This document shows, in pieces, positions 10,369 through 21,200 of a stretch of DNA of 64,000 nucleotides. The DNA comes from Posidonia oceanica. Its lineage: Eukaryota > Streptophyta > Magnoliopsida > Alismatales > Posidoniaceae. A model generated the notes under the pieces. It was not told the DNA's origin, did not search any database, and was given only the letters and a program-made list of their open reading frames with translations. The stretch spans positions 13,007,001 through 13,071,000 of the forward strand of contig JAZBRS010000059.1 of NCBI GenBank assembly GCA_037176725.1, read 5' to 3'. Position 1 is the first letter of the stretch. Each line of letters begins with the position of its first letter. The translations under genes and the position numbers were made by a program.

Positions 10369-12402
10369 CTATTCGCCAACGCTGATGATCCTGCGGTCGA
10401 TCAGGCGTTGAACGGCATCCCAGAGAGCGAGGCAGTTGTCCGTCGAGTACCCGGTGGCCCGATGGAAACTGTAGAACTGATCCGTATCGTGCCACCACGG
10501 AGGGGGATTTGGTGACGGTCGGACAGTTGGGAGTCTCAGGAGCGACTCAACTTGAGGGAAGATGACGCTCAGTGGTTCGGGGAGAGGCGTGTAATCACTC
10601 TCAGCCCGACGAGGTCGTCTTTGCCCTGGATGGAGTCCTTGCCGAGCGGGTGCGACGTGATGCATGGGCTCGACGGTGGTAGTGTGCTTAGTGGGTGCAA
10701 AATTAGGTGCGTGCTCTACCGGAAAAGAGTCTAGCTGACTCTCTGCATGGGCAGGCTCTTCAGGAGGATCGGCGCATGCTTTGGTGAGCTGTTCGGAGCA
10801 GTCAGGAGCGAAGCTACTATTGTTGTTGCTGCGGCGATTGCTGGAGGTGTTGGCCTGCCTAGCCAATGCAGAAAGTGCGGGGAAATGCCCACTTCGTAGC
10901 GAGCTTTCCACGCGGACGCCAACCCTAATCAGCGATGCATGGCTAGTGATGTGCTGAATGCAAAGCAGAGTCCCAATCGCTGGCAGCGCCCCTTTAACGA
11001 TCATCTCGATAGAATCCTCCTCGGAGGGTTTATCTTTGACCTGGGCGGCTAAGGAACGCCAGCGACCGACATACTCCCCGAATGGCTCTTGGGGTCTTTG
11101 CCGGATGGTGACGAGATCCTTCCTCTTGGGGATTAAGTCGAGGTTGAAAGCATACTGCTCAAGAAAGGCCTGAGAAAGATCAGTCCAAGTTCGAACCGCA
11201 GCCATGTCAAGGGAAGTGAACCACTTGAGTGCGGGGCCGGTTAAACTCTTTTGAAACAGGCGGATAAGGAGCCTTTCATCAGCCTGAAGCTGAGCAAGGT
11301 CCCCGCAGTATGCCTTCAGATGCGAAATAGGACAGCCTTTACCATTGTATTTATCGAAGACCAGGATACGGAACTTCGAAGGGAGTGCGGCCTCGGGAAA
11401 GAGACAGAGGTCACGAAACTGGTAAGACTGGTGGTACTTGCCCTGCACTAGACGTAGTGCTTTCTTCAGAACGTCCATCCTGTCATTGATGGAGTCTGGA
11501 TTGGCTGCCATAGGGAATGTTGCAACAGGGGTAGGAACCACATACGCCGAGTGGGTCGCACCTAAGTGCTCCTTCGGATTCACCATCACGTCGCCTGGTG
11601 GAGCAACGGGATGGCCGGCGTATCCGTGCGTGCATGCAGTGTAGGTAGGAAAGTATGCTGGGTTCTGAACCTGATGCAAGGGAGATGGATAGGCAATATG
11701 CTGTGTGGTGTGAGGTGCAGATTGTTGGAGCAACAGTTGCTGCACAGGCGCGATGCCGAGCAGTGAACCAGTGGGATACTGTGCTCCAACCAGCCCGAAA
11801 GATTGATCACCAGGAAAGGGAGTTGTATGCAGTGCATGGTGTTGTGCAGAAGCAGGAGACAGATGCCGCACCCTCATCACCGGAGCAGTGTGTAGCTGGG
11901 GCGATGGTCTGGGCAGGGGTGCAGTGTGTGCAACAGCAGGCCGCAGAGGAACCTCAGAGGCAACAGGAATGCAAGAGGAGCGAACTGATAGAGCCATACC
12001 CCATAGTGTGGGCAAGCTCCATCAAGTACCGATATCGCACTTCAGGAGACCCGTGAGTGGGAACACTGAATTACAGGACCGGCCGGAAGGCAGACTCAAG
12101 AGATTGAGAACCTAAAGCAAAGGTCGCCGCAGTAGAAGGGATGTCGGGAGCGACATATCCTAAGGACGAAGGGGTCAGAGGCGCCTCCGAAGTGCGAGGG
12201 GCGGTCATCGAGACAGATTCGACGACCGGATCCGGAGTGGCGCAAGTTTGCCAAAGACCTGCAGCAGAAGGGAGTGCCCTAGACGCCTGAGGATGGAATC
12301 CTGGTGTCATAAAGGGCACAGAGCGAACGGAAGTGAAATCCGGAGGGACCCAAGTGGTAAACCCCTCCGAATAAAGTGGAGCCCATCGACAGACTGGGCC
12401 AT
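10369..12402 (-). pseudogene. gag: TE-B gag polyprotein, frameshifted
   Basis: The minus-strand gag starts at the ATG at 12402-12400 (MAQ..., conserved in TE-A) and ends at 10369. The N-terminal third is broken: about 40 codons present in TE-A around the VPPRQF segment are partly lost, and a net two-base deletion near 12000 shifts frame. From 12015 on, 548 codons are open. They hold a Pro/Gln-rich N-terminal region, then the retrotransposon gag domain (KYNGKGCPISHLKAYCGD ... LFQKSLTGPALKWF ... FGEYVGRWRSLA), then a basic tail ending in a variant zinc knuckle (FYSFHRATGYSTDNC) with its first Cys replaced by Tyr. Gag normally forms the particle that packages element RNA. The frame breaks make this copy non-functional, though the core domain reads cleanly. 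Confidence 0.85.
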
Positions 12403-13667
12403 TGCTGACTGAGTCTAAGTGAGTGGAAGCTGCGATGAGAGAGAAGGAAGTAAAGCCTAAGGAAAGCTACCGCCGGAAGCGACGAGTAGCTCAGAGGAAG
12501 GACGCTCAGAGTCCGGGCAGCGAATCCCGCACGTACCTGCAAAAGAGTAAAGATGTTAGAGGTTGTATGCAATAAAGAGTTATTAGGGGTGGCATGAATG
12601 GCATACATGTAAATGGATGTCCTAAGATGCGCACTCTCACCATGCATGTCCTGAATAGATGACCTACTAGGACGCACTCATGGGTAATGGTTTTAGACAG
12701 ACTCCAGGTCAGAAAATAGCAGGTTCCCTGTCGAACTCCTAGCCAGAGCTGAGGAAATAACAGGGTGGTGCATTGGTAGCCCTGACCCCGCCAAAGCGTG
12801 GACAGTACACTCCACTACACCGACACGACCCCTGCACAAGGGGGACAGACCGATTGACTTGGCCCACACCAAAAGCAGTGGAACAAGAGGTCGGGACCGT
12901 CCTTCGCAAATTGTGGGTGGACTCAGAAGAGAGAATGCATGCTTTCTAAGATGAATCAATCATGCAAAATGCTTTAGAGTCTTTTACTTGCATTTTATTA
13001 ACCAGAAAGGGGAAAATTGCGAGTTATTGGCTCTAGTTGTGCTTAGAAGTTATTGTTTAGCTTTATTGTAGCTTTTAGATTAAGCAAAAGGGAGAGCAAA
13101 CATGTTTCTACTATCCTAAGCATGGCATATGCGAAAAGGAAGAAAATCAGTCAAATATGGCAGGCGAACAACATACAACAGAGCAAAAGGCAAGTGCATA
13201 GCATGTGCGAGTGTTTGTGAGCATGATAGTGAAGAAAAAGCATCCATCATGTCAAAAGACATACATACAGGGCATGTGCGTGTGTAGTGACATAGCAAAT
13301 GTGTAAAAGAAAGCATTCATCATTCAAAAAGCATGCATTGTTGCCAAACAAGTATGTAGACATGCATTGTGCAAGAAATAAAGCAATAATAAGCAAGCAT
13401 GATAAGAAGAGTAAAGACAAGTAAGCTGCAAAGCAAATAAGAGCAGAAGCAAGGAAATAAGCAGGTAAACAAACAACAGAGGCAAAGTAGAGTAAAACAG
13501 AGCACAAACCAAAGCAAAGGAGGTGCAAAACCTGAGCGAAGTAGCCACGAGGCGACTTGCTAGGAGTTTGCACAAGAGAGCGACCAAAACAGGCAAAGGA
13601 CACAAAGGCAAACAAAGAAAGCAAATCCCAAGCGAGCGAAAGCCAAGGCGAAAGCCGGAGTCTAGCT
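12403..13667 (-). other. TE-B 5' leader
   Basis: This is the stretch between PBS and gag on the minus strand. It is homologous to 17196-18511 of TE-A, including an A-rich GCAAGCATGAT-type patch near 13390. A splice-donor-like GCAG/GTACGT lies at about 12535, and TE-A has GTAAGC at the equivalent place near 17368, just upstream of gag. No gene is evident. Confidence 0.65.
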
Positions 13668-13685
13668 TCCCCAGCAGAGTCGCCA
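13668..13685 (-). promoter_or_regulatory. Primer binding site of TE-B (Arg-tRNA type)
   Basis: The minus strand reads TGGCGACTCTGCTGGGGA one base after the LTR end TACTACA. The first nine bases pair with a tRNA 3' end GAGTCGCCA, as in plant tRNA-Arg. This site would prime minus-strand DNA synthesis and it fixes the element's orientation. Confidence 0.8.
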
Positions 13686-13686
13686 C

Positions 13687-15940
13687 TGTAGTAATCCTAA
13701 TCAGATCCAGGTTTACTATTAGCAGCTAAGTCCGAGGAGGAGGGCTCAACTCGAAAACACTTAAAACAGAGGAGAAAAGATAAGAAAAGAAAGAGATAAG
13801 ACAATTCAGAGTCGCCACCGTGTCTATTATCGGGAGACAAGGAAAACTGGGGGAAATGCGTGAGTTAACACGCAAAACCAAGCAAAAGATGCAATGCAAA
13901 AGAAAACAAATGCAAATGAATGCAAATGATATGACTCATGCCGAGGATAAGGGCAATATGGTCATTACGGGCCAAAAGACTGGGCAAAGACTTCTGTTAT
14001 GTGCGGGGAAGGTGTTAGGCACCCCCGACACGCCCGAGAATCGGTCTTTCTAGGCTTACGCTCGCATACGCAGGGAAATGCAGGTTTGAATGCCTAAGTG
14101 CCAATGAATGCTTGAATGAATGCTCAAAGGTGTGCTCTACGTGATGGGATGCAATGCAGGGAAGTAAACGTGCAGCCTAAGCGCTCAGCAACGCTGTCTG
14201 TGTTCCGAATCGGGCGAAACCTGGCTCGTGAGAACTCCAGCAGTAAGCGTCACTGCCCTATATGCAAATGCAGATGGAAAAGCAAAATGACGGTAAAACC
14301 AAGCAATGCAGGCGACATGCAAGAAAAAACGACGTAAAACACACAAAACAATGCGAGAAACGGAAGCGACACGCGAAACGGTGCAAGAAAATGAGACCGG
14401 CATGCGAAACGGTGCGAGAAAACAAAGCCAGCACGCAAAACAGTGCAAGAAACAAGAACGGCATGCAAAACGATGTGGCAAACAAAGCAGCACGCGAAAC
14501 GGTGCGAGAAACAAGAACGGCATGCAAAACGATGCGGCAAACAAAGCAGCACGCGAAACGGTGCGAGAAACAAAGCCAGCACGTAAAACGGTGCAAGAAA
14601 CAAAGCCAGCACGCAAAACGGTGCAAGAAACAAGAACGGCATGCAAAACGGTGCAGCAAACAAAGCGACACGCGAAACGGTGTGAGAAACAAAGCCAGTA
14701 CGCAAAACGGTGCAAGAAACAAGAACGGCACGCAAAACGGCGCAAGAAAACAAAACGGCACGCAAAATGGTGCCAAACACAGAGCAGGCACGCGAAACGG
14801 TGCCAAAAACAGAGCGGACACGGGAAATGGTGCCGAAAACAAAGCGGGCACGCGAAATGGTGCCAAAAGCAGAACGGGCACGCGAAACGGTGCCAAAAAC
14901 AGAGCGGGCACGCGAAACGGTGCCAAAAACAGAACGGGCACGCGAAATGGTGCCAAAAACAAAGCGGGCATGCAAAATGGTGCCAAATGCAGAACGGACA
15001 CGCGAAACGGTACCAAAAGCAAAGTGGACACGCAAAACGGTGCCAAAAATAGAGCGGGCACATGAAACAATGCCAAAAATAGAGCGGGCACGCGAAACGG
15101 TGCCAAAAACAGAGTGGGCCCGCGAAACAGTGCCAGAAGCAAAGCAGGCACGCAAAACGGTGTTAGAAACAGAGCCGGCACGCCAAACGGTGTCAAAAGC
15201 AAAGCAGGTACGCAAAACGGTGCCAAAGTAGGCGAAATAATGCATCGATAAAACCATACAGATGCAAATGCTAAGAAAAAGAGCAGGAGAAGCAAAGTTG
15301 AGGTAAACAGTGCAAGTGTGAGAACGAGCACCGTTTAAAGACCACGCAAAGTAGGTGTGGAGACCTACAAAGGGGAAGGGAAGCAAGTGGAAGGATTACC
15401 ACTGTTTTGCGACTGTTTCCCACCAAAATGTGCCACGATGTGTCTCGCAAACTGCCAAGAGCTCGCGATGCGATCGGATCGTGGAAATGGGGGAAGAAAG
15501 TCGCAATTAGTGGTGAATATAGGGGAAACGCGACACAAAGCACTGAGAGTACGCGAAAAGAGGGACCAGAGTTGATAGATAAGAAGAGGAGGTCCTATTC
15601 TACATGCTCGAGAAATCAGAAAGCAAAAACAATGCATAGAATGCAAATGGTGTGCAAATGAGTGCTGTGCAAGGGTTCAGGAGGACTTACCATGGAAATC
15701 TGAAGTCTGATCTGAGATCTGCTTGGTCCATGCTGAAGAGTGCTCCGCTGGGGTCGCGTAGGTAGCTTGATTGAGAAGATCAAACGGCCGGATCTGAAGA
15801 TATCCCAGCTTCAAGGCAGAGGGGCCAGAACAGGAGAGAAGAATGGATCTAGGTGTACAGGAGGTCCTAGGGGTGTGCACAACAGGTCCTCCCATGTAAA
15901 TGGGAGCTAAGAATGCTTAAGTGTGTGCAAGGAATGCCGA
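13687..15940 (-). repeat. Truncated 5' LTR of TE-B
   Basis: It matches the first 2.2 kb (plus-strand order) of the 647-6151 LTR, including the conserved block near 14040 and the minisatellite. Similarity stops near GGAATGCC at about 15940, where a short filler leads into the gag of TE-A. The rest of the LTR, including its coding-strand start, has been deleted. Confidence 0.8.
14330..15233 (+). repeat. 30-bp minisatellite inside TE-B 5' LTR
   Basis: Same 30-bp unit as at 1310-2112 but with more copies (about 30). Artefactual open frames of several hundred codons run through it on both strands. Confidence 0.9.
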
Positions 15941-15947
15941 ATGAGTC

Positions 15948-17195
15948 ACACCTATCAAGCGATGTGAACCACTTGAGTGCCAGCCCGGTCAAGCTCTTCT
16001 GGAACAGGCGGATCAGCAGCCTCTCATCAGCCTGAAGCTGAGCGAGATCACCGCAATACGCCTTCAGGTGTGCTACGGGGCAGCCCCTACCATTGTACTT
16101 GTCGAAGTCCGGGATTTTGAATTTCGAAGGGAGTACCGCCTCTGGAAAGCAGTAGAGGTCCCGGAATTGGTAGGTTTGGTGCTCAGTACTCTGCACTAGT
16201 TGTAGTGCCTTCTCCAAGACGTCCATCCGGTTGTTGATGGGGTCTGGATTTGCTGCCATAGGAGAGGGATCGGCAGGGGTAGTAAGCACATATGCCGAAT
16301 GGGTCGCACCTAAGTGCTCCTCCGGATCTACCATAGCGTCGCCTGGTGGAGCAACGGGATGGTCGACGTATCCGTGCTGGGGAACTGTGTATGTAGGGAT
16401 GTATGCAGGGTTCTGGGCCTGATGCAAGGGAGGAGGGTAGATAACATGCTGTGCTGTGGGAGGGGTAAGATGCTGGAACACATGTTGCTGTACAGGCGGG
16501 GTGCCAGACAACGAGCCAGTAGGGTACTAGGCTCCAGCTAGCCCAAAGGATTGACCAACAGGGGGAAGAGGAGCATGTTGTGCTAAGTGTTGTGCAGAAG
16601 GAGGCGGTAAACGGGCCCCCATCGTCGGAACCGTGAGCAGTTGAGACGATGGTCGAGGCGGAGGTGTAGAGGTAAATGCATGAAATGCAGGAACTGGCCT
16701 CGAAGGAATCTCAGAAGCGACAGGAGTAAAGGAGGAACAAACCGATAGAGCCATGCCCTGCAGTCTCTGGGCAAGCTCCATCAGGCGTTGGTACTGAGCC
16801 TCAGGCGTTCCGTCAGCGGGAATGCTGAAGTGCAGTGTCGGCGAAGATTGAGAAGCAAATGGCATGGACACAAACTGTCTGGGAGGAACAAGTGCTACAG
16901 TAAAAGTCGCAGCAGCGGTAGGAGGGATGTCAAGGGCGACGTATGCTTGGGAAGGAGGGGGCAATGGCGTCTCCAAAACGCGAGTAACGGTCATCAAGAT
17001 AGACTCGGCGACCGGATCCGGAGGAAGAGTAGCTTGCCAGTGTCCCGGGACATACTGAGATACAAGAGGCGTCAGGGGAGGAAACCCTGGCATCGGAGAA
17101 GGAACAAAGGGGACAGAAGAAGCAACTGGAGGGGCCGGAGCGGAAACCCCTTCTGAGACAAGAGTAAAGAGAGGCTCACTGATGTACTGGGCCAT
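15948..17195 (-). pseudogene. gag: TE-A gag, nonsense mutation and 3' truncation
   Basis: The start ATG at 17195-17193 matches the gag start in TE-B. The frame is open through a Pro-rich N-terminal region (SSVPFVPSPMPGFPP) and a GTPEAQYQRLMELAQ helix. A TAG at about 16530 follows, where TE-B has a Gln codon (AQYPTGS), so it is a point nonsense mutation. Beyond it the same frame continues into the gag domain (KYNGRGCPVAHLKAYCGD ... LFQKSLTGLALKWFTSLD) and then breaks off at the deletion junction with the TE-B LTR. This copy preserves the gag N-terminus better than TE-B. It cannot give a full product. Confidence 0.85.
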
Positions 17196-18511
17196 TGCTG
17201 ACCTAGAGCACGTGAGAATAGGGTTGCGACGGGTATGCAAAGGGCGATTCCTAATAGGAGCTATCGTTGCAAAGGCAGATAGCTCAGAAAGGGAATGGTC
17301 GCAGACAAGGTCGCAACAGGGGTGTCAGAAAAGGACGGTACTCAAACTCCAACAAGGGGAATTCGCTTACCGATAACTGCTGACACAAATAGAAGGAAAC
17401 AGGGATTAGAAATTGAAAGACAGATGCAAATGAGTTAAGTTAGATGGCATGAATGATATGTATGCTTTCTAGTATGCCCCCCTCACTTATCTAGTGTATC
17501 CTAGTAGGTGATCTACTTCGGGTATCCCCAGGTGTACGGGTCACCGACTCAGGTTAGAAAAAGTAGGCTCCCTGTCGAACTCCTAGCCAGAGCTGAGGAA
17601 ATAAAAGGTGGTGCGTTGGTGGCCCTAACCCTGCCAAAGCGTGGGCAGTACTCTCCACTACACCGACATGACCCTTGGACAAGGGGTGACAAACCGACTG
17701 ACTTGGCCCACGCTAGAAGCGGTGGAACAAGAAGTCGGAACCGTCCTTCGCAGACTAGTAGGTGGACTCAGATGAGAAGAATGCATGCCCTATATGATGC
17801 TTATGCAAATGCTTAAAGTTTTTTATCTTGCGTATTTTATTAACCCAAGGGAGTGCAGGATTGTTTGAAGTCTCTAGTTGCTCCTAGAAGTTCTTTTTAC
17901 TTGCCATTTTTAGTTAACCATAGGGAGAGCAAACAGTCTCTATTATCCTAGGCATGGCATGTGCAAAAGGGAAGAAAATCAATCAAATATGGCAGGCAAA
18001 CAGCATACAACACAGCAAAAGGCAAGTGCATGGCATGTGCAAGTGTTCGTGAGCATGATAGTGAAGAAAAATATTCATCATGTCAAAAAGCATGTACACA
18101 GGGTATGTGCGTGTGTAGTGACATAGCAAGTGTGTAAAAGAAGCATTCATCATTCAAAAAGCATGTATTGTTGCCAAGCAAGTATGTAGACATGCATTGT
18201 GTAGGAAATAAAGCAATAATAAGCAAGCAAGATAAAGAAGGTAATGACAGGTAAGCTGTAAAGCAAATAAGAGCAGAAGGAAGGAAATAAGTAAGTAAAC
18301 AAGCAATCAGAAACAAAGTAGAGCAAGGTAAAGCAAAAACCAAGGTAAAGCAACCAAGAGGGGTGCAAAACCCAAGCAAAGTAGCCATAAGGCGACTTGC
18401 TAGGATTCAGCATAGAAGAGCAAGCAAAACAGGCAAAAGAGGCAAACAAAGGCAAGCAAAACTGCGAAAGCGGGCGAGCAAAAAGCCAGAAACGAAAGCC
18501 AGAGTCTAGCA
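17196..18511 (-). other. TE-A 5' leader
   Basis: This noncoding leader between PBS and gag is homologous to 12403-13667. It includes a conserved GAACTCCTAGCCAGAGCTGAGG block (17578-17600) also found at 12735-12757. No gene is seen. Confidence 0.65.
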
Positions 18512-18529
18512 TCCCCAGCAGAGTTGCCA
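18512..18529 (-). promoter_or_regulatory. Primer binding site of TE-A (Arg-tRNA type)
   Basis: The minus strand reads TGGCAACTCTGCTGGGGA, one base after the LTR end. It differs from the TE-B site by one base (G to A at position 5), consistent with age. Confidence 0.75.
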
Positions 18530-19234
18530 CTGTAGTAATCCCGATGTTCAGATCGTCCATGCAAACTGCCAAAAGCTTGCGTGCACCGATCGGAATCAGG
18601 CTCACTATAAGCAGCTATGTCCGAGGAGGAAGGCTCAACTCGAAAACACTTGAAACAGAGGAGAAAAGATAAGAAAAGGAGAAGATAAGACAATTCAGAG
18701 TCGCCACCGTGTCTATTATCCGGAGACAAGGAAAATCGGGGTAATGCGTGAGTTAACACGCAAAACCAAGCAAAGGATGTAATGCAAAGGAAAACAAATG
18801 CAAATGAATGCAAATGATATGACTCATGCCTAGGATAAGGGCAATATGGTCATTACGGGCCAAAAGACTGGGCAAGGACTCCTGTTACGTGCGGGGAAGG
18901 TGTTAGGCACCCCCGACACGCCCGAGAATCGGTCTTTCTAGGCTTACGCTCGCATACGCAGGGAAATGCAGGTTTGAATGCCTAAGTGCCAATGAATGCC
19001 TGAATGAATGCTCAAAGGTGTGCTCTACGTGATGGGATGCAATGCAGGGAAGTAAACGTGCAGCCTAAGCGCTCAGCAATACTGTTTGTGTTCCGAACCG
19101 GGCGAACCCTGGTTAGTGAGAACTCCAGGCAGTAAGCATCACTACCCTATATGCAAATGCAAGCGGAAAAGCAAAACGGCGGAAAAACCAAGCAATGCGG
19201 GCGACATGCAAGAGAAAACAGCGTAAATCACGCA

Positions 19235-19480
19235 AAACAATGCGAGAAACGGGAGCAGCACGTGAAACGGTGCAAGAAAATAAGATCGGCACGCAAAACG
19301 GTGTGAGAAAACAAAGCAGCACGCGAAACAGTGCAGAAAACAAAGCCAGCATGCAAAATGGTGAAAGAAACAGAAGTGGCACGTGAAACGGTGCGAGAAA
19401 ACAAGATCGACACGCAAAACGGTGCAAGAAACAGAAGTGGCATGCGAAATGGTGCCAAAAGCGAAGCGGACACATAAAAC
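19235..19480 (+). repeat. Short minisatellite in TE-A LTR
   Basis: Roughly eight divergent units of the CACGCGAAACGGTGCAAGAAAC type remain here, against about 27 and 30 in the TE-B LTRs. The array has contracted here or expanded there. Confidence 0.8.
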
Positions 19481-20264
19481 GATGCCCAAGCAAGTGAAAT
19501 AAAACATTGATAAAGCCATGCAGATACAGATGCGAAGAGGAAGAGCAAGAGAAACAATGGGGAGGCAAACGATGCAAGTGTAAAAATAAGCGCCACTTAA
19601 AGACCACGCAATGTAGGTGTGAAGACCTACAAAGGGGAAAGGAAGCAAGTGGAGAGATCACCACTGTCTTGTGACTGTTTCCCACTAAAGTGTCCCACAA
19701 TATGTCTCGCACGTTGCCAAAAGCTCGCGATGCGATCAGATCGTGGAAAAGGGGAAGAAAGTCGCAATTAGTAGTGAATCCAGGGAAAACACAACCCAAA
19801 GATACCAAGAGTACGCGAAAAGGGGAGATAGAGTTGATAGACAAGGAGAGAAGGTCCTAATCTACATGCTCGAGAAAGCGGGAAGCAAAAACAATGCATG
19901 CAATGCAAATGATGTGCAAATGTATGCTGTGCAGGGGTTCAGAAGGACTTACCTTGGAAATCTGAAACCTGATCTGAGAAATGTTTGGTCCATGTGGAAG
20001 AGCGCTCCACCGGGGTCGTCCAGGTAGCTTGGTTAAGAAGATCCGACGGCTTGATCAGAAGATGTCCCAGCTTCAAGGCAGAGGGGCCAGAACAGGGGAG
20101 AAAAATGGATCTAAGTGTAAAGGAGGTTCTAGGGGTGTGCAAAACAGGTCCTCCCATGTAAATAGGAGCTAAGTGTGCTTAAGTGTGTGCAAAAATGCCA
20201 AATGCAAAGATGCATGGGTGCAATGCATGCAAAAATGCAAGAAAAGGATCTAAGAATAACTTTT

Positions 20265-21200
20265 CAGAAAACTTAGGGACCTATATGCAATTTTTGAAAA
20301 AGTTAAGGACCTAAATGCAAAGATTTTGAAAAGTTAGGGGCTTATGTGCAAGGTTTTTGAAAACTTGGGGGTTTGAGTGCAATTTTACAAAATGCAGGGT
20401 TTAAAATGCAATTTAATAAGGTAAACATGCATTTAAATAAGTTTTGAAATCATGTGGAGGGCTAATGTGCAATTTGAAAACATGCAGGGGTTGAAATGCA
20501 ATTTTATAAGGTAAAACTATGATTTTAAATGGTCTGCGAATTAATCAGTGGACTTATGTGTAATTTTTAAATATGCAGGGGCTAAAATGCAATTTTATAA
20601 GCAAAAGTATGCATTTAAATGAGTTTTATAAACATGCAGAGGACCTATGTGTAATTTTAAAACATGTAGGGTCTAAAATGCAATTTTATAAGAAAAAATG
20701 TTAAAAACAGATGCTGTGCATGCAAATGGAGGACCTATGTTCAAAAATCAGAAACATGGGGAAGAAATGCAATGCAGTAAGAAAAGATGGAAAATAAATG
20801 CTTTGATTAACAGATCAGAGGACCAAAAAGTAAATAAAATAAAAGACAGGATTAAAATGCAATTTACTACGGTAAAATCAGAGTATTAAATGAGATTATC
20901 AACTAAAGGGCTGAAATGCAAAAATAAAAAGAAACTGGACTGAAAAATAAAGAAGAAAATCTATATTTGAACTACTGCAAGACTGATAAGTAAATAAAAT
21001 AAACAGCTGGACTAGAAAGTAAATGAGCAGAAACTTAAATGAACTGTAAATGGACTAGAATGTAAATAAAATAAATAACTGGACTGAATGTAAAGAAAAA
21101 TAAATAAACTATAACAGTAGAGGACTGAAATGAAAATAAAAAAAACATACTGGGGTTGAACTAAAATAAATCTAAAAGGAAAACACAGTAGGAGGACTAA
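20265..21200. repeat. Degenerate A/T-rich repeat field in TE-A LTR
   Basis: This is the counterpart of 2860-3620, with the same alternating GGACCTATATGCAATTTTTG and CTAAAATGCAATTTTATAAG elements. It extends further here into ACTGAAATGTAAATAAAATAAA-type units. Confidence 0.7.

Larger units (their letters stand above)
647..15940 (-). mobile_element. TE-B: gag-only Ty3/gypsy retrotransposon (Tat/Ogre-like)
   Basis: Read on the minus strand the order is truncated 5' LTR (15940-13687), one-base spacer, PBS (13685-13668), leader, gag (12402-10369), about 4.2 kb of noncoding repeats, polypurine tract (6168-6152) and a complete 3' LTR (6151-647). Very long LTRs, an Arg-tRNA-type PBS and a long 3' untranslated region are known traits of the Tat/Ogre branch of Ty3/gypsy, so I place it there with moderate confidence. 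There is no protease, reverse transcriptase or integrase between gag and the 3' LTR. The gag carries frameshifts, so the copy is inactive. The 3' LTR abuts a foreign pol gene at 646, implying insertion into an older element. Confidence 0.75.

Noticed and set aside
14330..15233. CRISPR-like array
   Set aside because: The 30-bp units are contiguous with no unique spacers, in plant LTR DNA.
14185..15386. Minus-strand frames of 292-378 codons of repeated CPLCFWHRFA or VPALFLAPFR type
   Set aside because: Same minisatellite artefact in the second LTR copy, with overlapping open frames on both strands.
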